Position numbers and translations under genes: made by a program. This document shows positions 11,001 to 21,819 of a DNA stretch of 64,000 nucleotides, in pieces (within the stretch, counting starts at the first letter, position 1; every line of letters starts with the position of its first letter). The DNA is from Citrus sinensis. Lineage: Eukaryota; Streptophyta; Magnoliopsida; Sapindales; Rutaceae. The DNA lies in contig NC_068557.1 in the NCBI RefSeq assembly GCF_022201045.2, positions 124,001 to 188,000 on the forward strand. The letters run 5' to 3'. The notes under the pieces are model-generated. The model did no database searches. It was not told the DNA's origin and was given only the letters and a program-made list of their open reading frames with translations.

Positions 11001-14000
11001 ATATGGGTTGTTACACGACTATCTTTAAGCTGGCTGCATTCTCTCCTTGGGTGTTTTGAAGTAATAACATGATTGGGGTAAAAAAATAAACAAATATATC
11101 ATATGCGCATGTTCGAATGATGTAGAACATCTGACAATTACTGCACATGTTAGGCCCAGGCATAAGAGCTAAACATTGTTTCGATTTGTCTTATACATAA
11201 GAGCTAAACTTTGTTTTGATTTGTCTTGTCTCTTTTTTTTTTTGTGAATTTAGATTCATTAGGTTTCTTTTGATTGTTTGAGACAGAAACACTGCTGAGA
11301 AATTTACCAAGTTCTTCTCTTCTTTCTTTTCTGCTTCTGGAGGCATCTGACTTTCAGCATCCGAACTTGTTTCTGGTACAGTGGAAGAACCATCCTTGCT
11401 TCTTGATGAAGCAGACTGCTCCATCTCTTCTGTTGCATGCTATATTCAGAGGGAAGAACATATCACAATCTTATAGTTTTGGATGGGAGCATCACTTCAC
11501 GGAACAACAACTTCAATGTAAGGAACATACTGATTGACAAAGTCTAATTTTCATTTACCTGCTCCACTCCATTGACTGGCGTTCCCAAATTTTGAGACGT
11601 ACCAATTTGTTTAGCTTCAGTTGCTGGCTCTTCATCAACGTTCTCAGCCTTGCCCTATTAGAGAGCTGGTATGTGAGATCTTGAAAAAGGAAATTATTTG
11701 CAACAGAAGGGAACAGTAACCAAGAATACACGAATCACAATAAATATACATTGACATATGAGCTTCTACTATATGTACATATAACTATAGCTGTATCCAT
11801 GTACAGGAGCTAACAGGCAACTAAAATGTGTGTGACAAATGTGGTACCAAGCGGAAATACAAATTAAAATCTAGCTGTCAAAGGAAGAAGAACCAGCAGC
11901 AACATGAGAATTATAGAAGTGTAAATTATTTCAGAACCAAAACTAAAAAGTTGTGTCAAAGGAAGAGGAGAAATCAAAGTGGATCTGTGTATCAAATACA
12001 AGGAAGTATTACATCTTAAAATGATTCTGTTTATGTATATATGCATGGGACTTGTAATTAACAACTCCATAGCAGATTAACATGCAATGAAAATTAGTAA
12101 AAGTTGATTCAGCAAGTTATTTCTTTTTCATTAATAAAATTCCATCGCATCATCGAGGTTCACCCCAAAAAAAATTAAAATATATAAAAAAGTTATCTAT
12201 TAAAAGATTTAATAATTTTATATTTAAAAAAATTTACTCTGAATTGTGTTATGAAAACCTGAAAAACTAAGGGGGTTACCACCGGGTTTCCAAAAGCAAA
12301 ATTCCACATTACAAAAACCATAACAAGCTTATGGCCATTTGACCCTATTCACACCAAACCAAGGAAAGAAATTATGTTTTATCAGCAGCCATGGAGATAT
12401 AATTGGTTATGTAACTAACCAAAGTGCATCAATAAGCTACTTTGCTAACTTCATTTTTAATTAAAGAAGAAACAAAATTACATGTGCTGAAATTTATATT
12501 TGCAGAAAGACGAAAGTTGAGGTTAAAAGGCAGTCTAACCTGATCGAAAGACTCCTCCTCCAAAACACCGACTTTATCGTCATGTCTAACATCATCTGGC
12601 TTGTCATCACTGTAAGCATTCTCCTCAGCTTTATTTTTTTCCTGCATAGCTTTCTCGCCAGATTCACTTTTCTCCTTTCGTTCATTTTCCTCAGCTTCTT
12701 TCCTTTCCTTTTCTTCCTTTTCTCTCTGCAAGCGCTCTTTCTCCTCTGCCTTTTCAATTTGTTCTTTACGCTCTACAATGGAGTGGAAGCAAAAGATTAG
12801 GATAATGAGCTTTATAACGACGATCAGCTTACGTCCAGCTGGCAATAGATATAAGCATCTTACAAACAGACAAGAAAATTAAGAAGTTTAATATATTATT
12901 TTGTGGATCACCAAGATCAACAATGCAATCAAGACAGATTACTGTTCACCAATAACATAACATATGAGGAAACAGACCAATAAAAAAAGCAGGTACATAA
13001 GGATTTCCCAAAGTTATGCAGCTAGCAAAACATGTATAATTAAGAGTATCCTGCTCACTCTGAATTTTTCCAAAATGTGGGATAGAAGAAATGATTGAAC
13101 AAAATCGCTAGTAGTACACCAGGAAAGTGAACCAAAAGGCATGCAAAATGAGGACAACTTGCCAGATGAGGCTATTGTCAACGAATAAAGGAAACTTATC
13201 TAGCATTAAATGTATAAAATGAATCCAAATACCAATTTCTCGGAAGTTGAAATGCGTCAAAATCAATAAAAATTTCCAGCAGGGCATGTCAAAGTTGGGG
13301 CCCCGCAGCAACTATGAATTTTCACTGCTCAATTCATATAATGCTGAGCTCATCTATTCTCACTCACCTTTCCCATTCATGACAGTACTAGCCTCATGTT
13401 TCCTCCCCAAGATGTTAGTAGTTCACTCAAATTGGTCGTACAAGATGTGGTCCAAGCACTTTATGCACTAAGAGAAAAGCCTATAGCAGACAATGGATGC
13501 CACCTTACTCATTTTAACTAGTACTTCTAACAACCTCACATGTGGTGTTTGTACTAGCTCAAATATCTATTCTGCCATACATGAACATATATTTAATTTG
13601 CAGTCAAGTACCTCATATTGAAATATAATGAGTAAACAATGTAACTAGTAGAGCTAACCTTGAAAAAAAAGATCGTGACTGAATATAGTTGAAAAATAGA
13701 GATATTCACAGGGGAGAGCACAATGCATATTAAAAACATACCTTTAAGCTGTTGTACGAGCCCTTTGAGTATTTTCTCTTCATTTTTCAAATTTGATAGT
13801 TCTGCCTCATCCTTGACAAGATTTTGTTTTGCCTGTTCAATTTCCTTCTTTCTCAAAAGGACACCCTCTTGGTATGTAGCTATCTTTTTCTTCAACTTAT
13901 CTCTAGCTACTTTACCAGCCTCCCAGCAAGTGTTTGGGCACTTTACTTTGCCGTCATACTCATCACTCCCGTCACAGCAATCTGCACATCACAAGCCGCT

Positions 14001-14910
14001 AAAACAAATGCATAGACCAAGAACTTGAAATATAATACTTTATTTGTGTCAAGAGTGAGAAACAACACACAGAATAAGAAGTTAAGCAAAGCTGCAAGTA
14101 GGTAATTGAAGTCACAAAGAACATTTACCACAAATGCCATCATTCACTTTGGAAGAAAATATCATAAGAGGGGAATGTCCTGCATTCTGACAATAGAATT
14201 TTCCATTCGGGCATGCCGATGTACCTATAACCCACATTTCAAATGCTGATCCAAGTAAGGAAATAACTCAAAAAAACACAACCCAATAACCTGACAATTG
14301 GATAAACACTACTTAAATAACAATGATTGCAAAACAGTTTAAAACGAAGAATAGGTTCCCTATGAAGTAACAGCCATACTACAAAACATATCACTAAGAA
14401 ACTAAAATTAATCCCCACTTCAATTAGTTTAGAATCCCAGCAAAGTAGCCGAATTTACAAATCAAGAACTAATTTTCATAAAAAAAGAAAAAGAAAAGTA
14501 GAAACTGTAAATGCCATTGCAAACATATAAGCATATAAGAGATGAATGGAAACCTGGCTCATCAGTGCCATCAGGGCAATCACAATAATCATCATTAAGC
14601 TGGGTTTTGGCGAATTTCTTGGATCCATCTTTGCACTTAATGGTATTTGATGAAGTCTTGTAATAATTCTCATCTGGGTAATCCGAAAGCAAGAGAATCA
14701 CAAACCCACGTGTTAAAATCGTAAAAAACAATCAAACTTCGAAACATTAATTAAAAGAAAATAAAAGTGACCTTGAGGAGAAATTCCATAAAATGGGTCA
14801 TTGAGAAGAGAAGACGCAGCATTTGATCTACCAATAACTGAAGAAGACACCCATAACAAACTCAACACAATAGCATACGTGAATCTAAAATCAACTAACA
14901 CTACTCTCAT
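8013..14910 (-). CDS. PSL4: Glucosidase II beta subunit (PRKCSH / PSL4 type), 663 aa, 16 exons
   Basis: Regulatory subunit of ER glucosidase II, which trims glucose from N-glycans in the calnexin cycle; Arabidopsis PSL4 is needed for accumulation of the receptor EFR. Exons: 14910-14772, 14673-14554, 14224-14129, 13981-13742, 12772-12540, 11654-11559, 11439-11308, 10478-10142, 10025-9921, 9833-9732, 9635-9578, 9259-9191, 8784-8697, 8367-8306, 8224-8173, 8075-8013. They sum to 1992 nt with every junction in phase and GT-AG. The protein has an N-terminal signal peptide, an LDL-receptor class A-like cysteine region ([33 protein letters not shown]), a Glu/Lys-rich coiled coil, a long Asp/Glu stretch, a C-terminal MRH (mannose-6-phosphate receptor homology) domain with [15 protein letters not shown] and VRLRCG, and a terminal HDEL retrieval signal. 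Arabidopsis PSL4 has a similar length. The start is the first ATG and directly follows an A-tract. An intronic MITE lies at 9340-9536. Confidence 0.95.
9340..9536. mobile_element. Foldback MITE in a PSL4 intron
   Basis: Almost the whole segment is one imperfect inverted repeat. The left arm tagc-type start with gctacaaactcttttgt pairs with the right arm containing acaagagtttgtagc, and the pairing continues inward: tttgtac(a/t)aactgatg(t/g)ggcat on the left matches the complement of the right. Arms are about 75 bases around an AT-rich centre at about 9436. No coding capacity. It lies between exons 9578-9635 and 9191-9259, away from the splice signals. Confidence 0.7.
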
Positions 14911-15060
14911 TTTTTTTTTTAAATTTCTTTCGACAAATCAATCAGCAAAAAAAATTTGTAACTTTGTGTGCGCCCAACAAGAAACGACAGCGAGTGAGAG
15001 AGTTTATAAGTTCGAGAGAGCGACGGGTGAAGGTTTCCGAGTGTTTCTTATTACTGCTCC

Positions 15061-15323
15061 GCAATGCAATGAAGGATTCTCAAATGTAAAAAGTTGAATA
15101 TTTTAATCTCTTTCCATTGAGGAGAAAAGTGTGCTAAAATAATCTGACTTTAGGATGATTAAGTAATTAGTGCAATTTAATGTTAATTATTTTCCAAAGA
15201 AAAATATTTAGCATTTTTTAAAATGAATCAATTTAAAATTTATCCATTGCGGCTCCCCTAAAAGAAATATCAATAGAGATTTTAATAGTAATATTTATTT
15301 TACACGTGCCGAACTTAGCATTA
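15061..15323. other. Upstream region of PSL4, left of the LINE
   Basis: AT-rich sequence between the PSL4 leader and the left target-site copy of the LINE. No gene seen. It probably holds the proximal PSL4 promoter. Confidence 0.4.
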
Positions 15324-15377
15324 TAAATGTTAAGGGACTTTTTTTTTTTTTTGAAAAGAAAGTAAACCTTTCATTCA

Positions 15378-18300
15378 TTAGGAAACAACACAATTCATTA
15401 CATTCTGCACTTCAGCTGGAAATGTGCCAACCCAGACATCAGTGGAAGAATTCCTTAGGGCAAACTTTGCTAAGGCATGGGCATAAGTATTACAGGTTCT
15501 TGGGATAAAGGAAAATTGGACTTGCTTGAAATCCTTACTTTCCCTACGAACATCAGACAAAATCCAGTGAATTTCTGTTCTACTGCCCTTAGTGTTGTTT
15601 AGAAGCTCTACCACTTCTTTACAGTCAGATTCTACTATCAAGCTAGATGAAGAAATTTGATTAGCCACCTGCAGCCCCCAATGGATAGCTTCTGCCTCTG
15701 CTAAGCTGACTCTCTCCCTGAACTGAGCTTGCTTGATTCCTACAGCTAGAATCTTTCCCTCTGCATCTCTGACAATTGCTCCCAGCCCTACCTTCTGGTC
15801 TTTGGTACTCACGGCTGCATCTACATTAAGCTTCAGAACATTTTGGGAGGGGGGCTTCCATTTCTGCTGATCAATTCCTCTATCCTTAGCCCCATGAACA
15901 TTTCCTGGCTTGCTCACTCTTTGGTAGGCCTTTAAAACTGAATCAGCTTTTGCTGCTAAAAATCTTGAGTCAGATTTCTTTCCCTCGAAAATGAATTTAT
16001 TTCTTGCTGACCATATCACCCAGCAGTATACTATCATCAGTTCTGCTTCTGCTGTTGAAGATCTGGACCACATCTCTTGGATAGCACTGAAAAAATCTTG
16101 GTTGTGATCCTTTGAAGGTTGAACTATTAACGGAGCTAAATCCCAAATCTTCCTTGCTGCTTTGCACTCTATCAGAACATGGCTTACTGTTTCTACTTGC
16201 AGTTTGCACCTTTGACAGATCGGTTCTTGCAAGCTTCTTCTCTTCCAGAGATTTTCAGCCGTCGGCAGGATATTTTTCAGAGCTCTCCACATAAAGATTT
16301 TAACTTTCTCAGGTAAATCAAGCATCCAGGGGATTTTCCAGAGCCTAGAGCTGCTGTTTGAGCTTTCAGGCTCATTGGGAAAGTTTTGATTAAGAGCAAG
16401 CTGGTACCCACTTTTAACCGAGTACTCCCCTTTTTTGTCAAAATGCCATAACACCTCATCTTCTTCTTTCCCACTGGGCAGCAGAATTTTGAGGATAGCT
16501 TCAATATCTTCTTTCATAAAGTGTTGCTCCAGCCTGTCTACTCGCCACTTGTTTTCCGAATCGATTAAATCAGCCACTACAGTCTCATGGGGAAGAGTTT
16601 TTGGGGAGATTGGCTGGAATGTGGCTGGTCTTGGGATCCATTTGTCTTTGTATACCAGAACTTTCTTCCCATCTCCTATTCTCCATCTCACCCCTTTTTT
16701 AATAACTTGACTTCCCCACAATATGCTTCTCCAAATGAAAGAGGGATTAGATCCTACTTTTGCATTCCAGAATGTAGAGTTCTTGTAGTATCTAGCTTTC
16801 ATTACCCTTGCCATTAAAGAGTTGGGATACCGAACTAATCTCCATCCTTGCTTGGCCACCAAAGCTTGGTTGAAACTAGGGAGGTCCCTGAACCCCAACC
16901 CTCCTCTGCGTTTTGCTTTGCTCATGCTGTCCCACCGTGCCCAATGAATTCCATGCTTGTCCTTCTTGGTACCCCACCAGAATCTTGCAATTTCTTTTTG
17001 GATGTCTTCACATAAGCCTTTGGGAAGCTTGAAAACACTCATGGCGTAAGCTGGTACTGCCTGAGCTACTGCTTTGATAAGTATTTCTTTTCCTCCAGCT
17101 GAAAAAAGCTTGTGATGCCAACTCGAGATCTTGCTGGTCACTTTGAGCTTAACCTCCTTGAAAAAACTCATCTTATTCCTGCCTAACATGGGAGGTAAGC
17201 CTAAATACTTCTCATATTTGGGCACCACCTTCAGCTGAAAAATACTTTTTATTGCTGAAATTTGCTCGCTTGAAGCCTTGCCACTGAAGAACATAGAGGA
17301 TTTTTCGAAGTTAAAAATCTGCCCCGAAGCCTTTGCATAGCAGTCAAAAATCCCTTTTAAGTACTTGCAATCTGCTACAGATGCTTTGCTGAAGACTAAG
17401 CTATCATCAGCAAAGAGCAAATGAGTTATTGTGATGTCTTGAGCAAATTTCAGGCCTCTGATTTTCTGCTCCCTTTCAGCTTGGTTCAGCAAGTTTGAGA
17501 AAGCTTCTGCACACAAAATAAAGAGATATGGGGAAAGGGGGCATCCTTGTCTAAGCCCCCTCTCCGGCTTTATCAAGCCCACTGGATTCCCATTAATAAG
17601 AACTGAGAAACAAGTCGTGGTAATGCAGCTCATGATCAAGCTTATCCATTTGGCTGAGAAACCCAAATTTGACATGGTTTGTTCCAGAAAATTCCATTCT
17701 ACTCTATCATAAGCTTTGCTTATGTCGAGCTTTAAAGCCACCAAGCCATTCCTACGACCTTTACTAAGTCTAATCTTATGGAGGCATTCATAACCAATAA
17801 TAACATTGTCCGTAATGAGCCTATTGGGGATGAATGCGCTCTGATTTGGTGAGATAATATGGTTAAGAATCGGCTTTAGCCTATTAGCTATTGCCTTAGC
17901 TACAATTCTATACACCACATTACAAAGACTAATTGGTCTAAATTCCATTACTTTCCTAGGCTTCTCAACCTTGGGGATAAGAGCAATAAAAGTATGATTT
18001 AGAGAGTCTAGGGTACCTTGCTCATTTAGTATGTGCAGACATGTTTTTGTCAAACCTTCGCCAACTATTTGCCAATGCTTTTGGAAGAATGCAGCCGGCA
18101 GTCCATCTGGCCCCGGGGCTTTAGTCGGGCACATTTCGGAGAGAGCTCTTGTGATATCTTCCGGAGTGAAAGGCTCCTCTAAGTGGGTATTCATTTCTTG
18201 GGAAACTTTTGGCAGCAAGCCTTTGAGAGCTTCTGAGATCTGAGTCTGACTTGGATTGGAGGAAGTGAACAGCTGCTGGAAAAACCCACAAAATTCCCCT

Positions 18301-19499
18301 TCAATTCCTTCTGGATCATCCACCCAATTCCCTTGATCATCTTCAACTCCCCAAATCTTGTTCTTCCTTCTCCTAGCGGAAGCTTTGGAATGAAAGAACT
18401 TTGTATTTTTGTCCCCTTCTTTTAGCCAATCTGCACGCGATCTTTGCTTCCAATAGACTTCTTCATCGACCAGCATGTTACTAATTTGGTCTTCAAGCTT
18501 CCTGATTTCTTCCCCATCTATTGCTTGCAGAGGTTCCTGCTTTGTCATTTTCAGCCGATCTATCAACTCGTTCTGCTTCTTTTTTCTACCTTCAAATTCC
18601 TCCTTGCTCCAGATTTTGAGGTGAGCTAAAGACCTTTTCGCAACCCTCTGAAACTTCTGCACTGGACTTTCCCAGCTATTTCCATCAAAGCTTTCCCACT
18701 CACTCCTCACGATGTTGCTGCAGGCTTCGTACGAACTCCACATATCTTCATAATAGTCACGGGGGAAGGAATTTTTCTTGTAGTGGAGCTTTTTGCAGCA
18801 AACTTTAACTTCAAACATAATTGGGCAATGGTCCGAAACCCAATTCGCTAAGCTTATGGCTGGGAGATTCTGAAAGGTGCTGCCCCAATCTTTGCTGCAG
18901 AGTACTCTATCAAGCCTTTCCTCTATATAGTTAACCCCAAATCTCCTATTAGACCACGTGAATTTGTGCCCCTTAAAACCCATATCCATCAAATTACAAG
19001 CTCGGATAGACTCTTTAAACTCTAACATCATATTACTGCTACGGTCATTTCCCCCTAATTTCTCGTGAGGATAGAGAATTTCATTAAAATCTCCTAAGCA
19101 ACACCAAGTATAGGAGTAGAGCTCTGCTAACCTTTTCAGCAACGCCCAGGTGTGATGTTTCTGACTTGCCTCGGCATGGCCATAAATCCCAGTGCATCTC
19201 CATATTTTACCATTTTGGTTCCGAACAATGGCATCTATATGGTGAGAGCTGTAAGATTTGATTGTGACATCAACATCCGAGCTCCAAAATAAAGCTAGAC
19301 CCCCTCCCATACCGTTTCTATCAACTACAAACCGATTCTCAAAATTGAAACTTCCACATGTCGCATCAACCTGCCTAGCCGTCATCTTTGTTTCACAGCA
19401 AAAGAAAATTTGGGGCTGGTGCAGGTGGAGAACTTTCTTTATTGCGAGTCGCGTTCGAGGCGTCCCCAGACCTCGAACGTTCCAGCTTAACACTCTCAT
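15378..19499 (-). CDS. LINE ORF2: endonuclease, reverse transcriptase and RNase H, 1373 aa
   Basis: Polyprotein that nicks target DNA and copies element RNA. Seen in order: an N-terminal AP-like endonuclease (MRVLSWNVRGLG, the Glu of CETKM, GDFNEI at about residue 138, SDHCPI at about 220); a reverse transcriptase from about 450 to 750 (PTKAPGPDGLPAAFFQ, LDISKAYDRVEW, GLRQGCPLSPYLF, catalytic FADD in LLFADDSLVF); a zinc-binding RVT module at about 1040-1130 (PICQRCKLQVETVSHVLIEC); and a C-terminal RNase H of the RVT_3 type (LNVDAAV, AEAEAIHWGL, VESDCKEV, AHALAKFA) with Asp, Glu and Asp in the expected places. The start codon overlaps the ORF1 stop as ATGA. No internal stop or frameshift was seen, so the protein could be functional. 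Confidence 0.95.
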   Translation of the reverse strand: MRVLSWNVRGLGTPRTRLAIKKVLHLHQPQIFFCCETKMTARQVDATCGSFNFENRFVVDRNGMGGGLALFWSSDVDVTIKSYSSHHIDAIVRNQNGKIWRCTGIYGHAEASQKHHTWALLKRLAELYSYTWCCLGDFNEILYPHEKLGGNDRSSNMMLEFKESIRACNLMDMGFKGHKFTWSNRRFGVNYIEERLDRVLCSKDWGSTFQNLPAISLANWVSDHCPIMFEVKVCCKKLHYKKNSFPRDYYEDMWSSYEACSNIVRSEWESFDGNSWESPVQKFQRVAKRSLAHLKIWSKEEFEGRKKKQNELIDRLKMTKQEPLQAIDGEEIRKLEDQISNMLVDEEVYWKQRSRADWLKEGDKNTKFFHSKASARRRKNKIWGVEDDQGNWVDDPEGIEGEFCGFFQQLFTSSNPSQTQISEALKGLLPKVSQEMNTHLEEPFTPEDITRALSEMCPTKAPGPDGLPAAFFQKHWQIVGEGLTKTCLHILNEQGTLDSLNHTFIALIPKVEKPRKVMEFRPISLCNVVYRIVAKAIANRLKPILNHIISPNQSAFIPNRLITDNVIIGYECLHKIRLSKGRRNGLVALKLDISKAYDRVEWNFLEQTMSNLGFSAKWISLIMSCITTTCFSVLINGNPVGLIKPERGLRQGCPLSPYLFILCAEAFSNLLNQAEREQKIRGLKFAQDITITHLLFADDSLVFSKASVADCKYLKGIFDCYAKASGQIFNFEKSSMFFSGKASSEQISAIKSIFQLKVVPKYEKYLGLPPMLGRNKMSFFKEVKLKVTSKISSWHHKLFSAGGKEILIKAVAQAVPAYAMSVFKLPKGLCEDIQKEIARFWWGTKKDKHGIHWARWDSMSKAKRRGGLGFRDLPSFNQALVAKQGWRLVRYPNSLMARVMKARYYKNSTFWNAKVGSNPSFIWRSILWGSQVIKKGVRWRIGDGKKVLVYKDKWIPRPATFQPISPKTLPHETVVADLIDSENKWRVDRLEQHFMKEDIEAILKILLPSGKEEDEVLWHFDKKGEYSVKSGYQLALNQNFPNEPESSNSSSRLWKIPWMLDLPEKVKIFMWRALKNILPTAENLWKRRSLQEPICQRCKLQVETVSHVLIECKAARKIWDLAPLIVQPSKDHNQDFFSAIQEMWSRSSTAEAELMIVYCWVIWSARNKFIFEGKKSDSRFLAAKADSVLKAYQRVSKPGNVHGAKDRGIDQQKWKPPSQNVLKLNVDAAVSTKDQKVGLGAIVRDAEGKILAVGIKQAQFRERVSLAEAEAIHWGLQVANQISSSSLIVESDCKEVVELLNNTKGSRTEIHWILSDVRRESKDFKQVQFSFIPRTCNTYAHALAKFALRNSSTDVWVGTFPAEVQNVMNCVVS

Positions 19500-20992
19500 G
19501 GCTGCTGGCGGGGCTGGCTGCCAGCTCCCGCCAATATATTTTCCTCCATTGCAGCTTCATCTTCCCCTTCAACTTGTTCTTCATCAACTAACTTCAGCTG
19601 GTGATTTATTGAAGAGGAGCTGAACTGATTTTGGTCACTGAATTGTTTGAGGGGACTTGACAATCGTTGTTTCTTGTTTTCGGGGCTGGGTCTCGAGATA
19701 TCAGTGCTAGGCCTTTTTGAGTTTTTAGGTTCACTGCTGCTCCCTTTCTCCATTTTTTGAACTCTCGCTCTAAGCTTCCATTTCCTTGGTTTGGGCCTCG
19801 GTTGTAGTTTTTTCGGCCCATTTTCCATTTTCTCCTCATTCGTTTTGGCATGGTCTTTGATTGGGATTTTTTCTTTTGCCTTCGCAAATTCAATTTCCCC
19901 CCACCTTTTACTTCCCGCCCTTTCGTTTTCGTTCCTGGTGCAGCCGTCTTTGTCAGCTGACATGCTCTGCTGCTGGTTTATTTCTTCGCTTCTACTCTTC
20001 CCACTTGGTTGCAGGCTTTCCATCACCTCAGCACACTGCATTAATGGGTTATCCCCGATTGTTGGCTCACGGTCTTTACTCATCGGTCCATCTCTATCTC
20101 CCATTTCGGTGCCCGTTTTGTTTGTGAGTGACCCGTTTGCACTTATTGGATCGTGTTGAAACTGGAAAGATTTTTGCGTATTGGCTCCTTCATCTCCTGT
20201 TTTCCTCTGAAACTGTTCCCAATTTCTTCTCTCCCTGCTTCGGTTTAGCTTCACCCTTTCTGCTTGTGAGATGGCTCTCATCCAAGCACCATATGGCAGC
20301 TCCTCTTTTGGCTGACCTTTATAATTGAGGCACTCTTTAAATTGATGACCGATATGGGCACAACAGAAACAGAAATCTGGTAATTTTTCGTATAGAACTG
20401 GCATCGGTATCCTTTCCCCCTCTTGTTGCAAATACACTACCTTTTTTAAAGGTTGTGTTATATTTACTGATATTCTGACCCTAGCGAATTGACCGAGGCA
20501 TTCTCCTGCTTCATCTGCTTCAATGTCTTCTACTATGCCTATCCTTTCCCCCAGCATTTTTATGGTCTCTCTTACCATGCACATTATTGGGATATTGTGA
20601 ATCTGGACCCAAAAGGATGTGTGTGTGAAGGATTGTTTTTTGATATCCCCTATGCCACTTGGTTCAGCCAGTACCAAGAGAGCCCTATCAAAGTGCCAAG
20701 GACCTCCTTTTAGAATTCTTCTTCTTTCTACCTCATTGGCAAATTTGAAAAGAAACACATTGTCCCCCATGCTCTCAGCTTTTACTTCTCTAACTGTCCT
20801 CCATGCCTGTTGCATTGCGGTTTTCAAACCCTCCCTGTTTACTCCTCTGGTCAGCATGATCTTTCCAATCAAACAGTTTGCAGCAATTTTTTCCCCCGTA
20901 GCCTTCATTCTTTCCACCAGCTTTACTGTGTCCTCCTCTTCTTCTTTTAAAACAATCGCTTGGCATTTTCTAATTAATTCCTCCGTATCCAT
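19496..20992 (-). CDS. LINE ORF1: DUF4283 / zinc-knuckle nucleic-acid-binding protein, 498 aa
   Basis: First ORF of the LINE, expected to coat element RNA. Residues 1-180 match the DUF4283 type (RRRILKGGPWHFDRALLVL, FWVQIHNIPIMCM, CLGQFARVRI). A CCHC-like knuckle follows at about residue 208 (CFCCAHIGHQFKEC). The C-terminal half is low-complexity, rich in Lys, Glu and Ser, with basic stretches. The start is the first ATG after a leader of about 280 nt. The last codons overlap the ORF2 start by four bases. Confidence 0.9.
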   Translation of the reverse strand: MDTEELIRKCQAIVLKEEEEDTVKLVERMKATGEKIAANCLIGKIMLTRGVNREGLKTAMQQAWRTVREVKAESMGDNVFLFKFANEVERRRILKGGPWHFDRALLVLAEPSGIGDIKKQSFTHTSFWVQIHNIPIMCMVRETIKMLGERIGIVEDIEADEAGECLGQFARVRISVNITQPLKKVVYLQQEGERIPMPVLYEKLPDFCFCCAHIGHQFKECLNYKGQPKEELPYGAWMRAISQAERVKLNRSRERRNWEQFQRKTGDEGANTQKSFQFQHDPISANGSLTNKTGTEMGDRDGPMSKDREPTIGDNPLMQCAEVMESLQPSGKSRSEEINQQQSMSADKDGCTRNENERAGSKRWGEIEFAKAKEKIPIKDHAKTNEEKMENGPKKLQPRPKPRKWKLRARVQKMEKGSSSEPKNSKRPSTDISRPSPENKKQRLSSPLKQFSDQNQFSSSSINHQLKLVDEEQVEGEDEAAMEENILAGAGSQPRQQP

Positions 20993-21290
20993 TACTTCCT
21001 ACGGGTAGCAACTTCTGCAGCTAAAACCCACTTCCTCGACAGACTTGAGATAAGAGAGATCTTTCGGAACTATTATCGGGAAACTTTTAAAGCAACAAAG
21101 AAAAATGGTTAAGAAAAGATTGTGTTAAAGCCAATAGAGAAAACCCGAATGAGGGGATAGAAACACCCAACTTGTGAGTGGCCAAAAAGCAAGCCATAAT
21201 GGCTTCAAAAGACTTTCATTCTTGTACTCTTTTCAGAGAAAAAAGTACTGTAGAAGAAAGAGTTTTAATACAGTAAATGTTAAGGGACTT

Positions 21291-21819
21291 AGCTAAGAAG
21301 TTTTTAAATCATTTATTTTAATTCACTATCGAGTTTAAACCTCAGGAAGGATAAAAAAAAAATCATTAATAAAATTAATTTAGGCTTTGATCACTAGTCC
21401 TAAGATAGTTCATAATAATTTTTACAAGAATAAAAAATAAAAATAATAGAAGATATTTTTTCTTAAAATAAAAGAAAAGACCTCAATAAAAAAAATAACA
21501 TATATTATTTTCTGTTAAAACAACTATACACATTATCCCCACTTTTTGAAAATACTATATATTACAACTCCCTTACTAAAAACCTCTCTACCAATAATTT
21601 TTTGTTTTAAGTTCGTTTAATTATTTAAGCTTACAAAAGTTTTTTTTTTTTTTTTTTGGTAATTTCATTTATAAAATTGTTATTGAAAATAACAAAAGGA
21701 ACGGCGTCGTTTGTAGGTGGAAAGATATTTTATTTTCTCGAAAACAAAGAGAAAAATATAACGTTATCCAAGAAGTGTACAGAGCTAACGAAAAGATACG
21801 AAGCTCGAGAGCAAGTCCA
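21291..21819. other. Promoter and leader region of the NusB-like gene
   Basis: AT-rich with a long T-run at about 21640-21657. The LINE inserted at its left edge, so the element's 5' end now lies about 550 bp upstream of the NusB-like start codon. No other gene. Confidence 0.5.

Larger units (their letters stand above)
15324..21290 (-). mobile_element. Full-length L1-type LINE with 17-bp target-site duplication
   Basis: The 17-mer taaatgttaagggactt is identical at 15324-15340 and 21274-21290. Between them lies a 5.9-kb element read on the minus strand: a leader of about 280 nt, ORF1 (20992-19496), ORF2 (19499-15378), a 3' UTR of only about 25 nt, and a poly-A (T-run at 15341-15352). Structure, domain order (nucleic-acid-binding ORF1; endonuclease, reverse transcriptase and RNase H in ORF2) and flanks all fit target-primed reverse transcription. 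Both ORFs are uninterrupted and the target duplication has no mismatch, so insertion was recent. The element sits between PSL4 and the NusB gene and interrupts neither. Confidence 0.95.

Noticed and set aside
19791-20159. Plus-strand open frame of 122 codons
   Set aside because: Antisense shadow of LINE ORF1.
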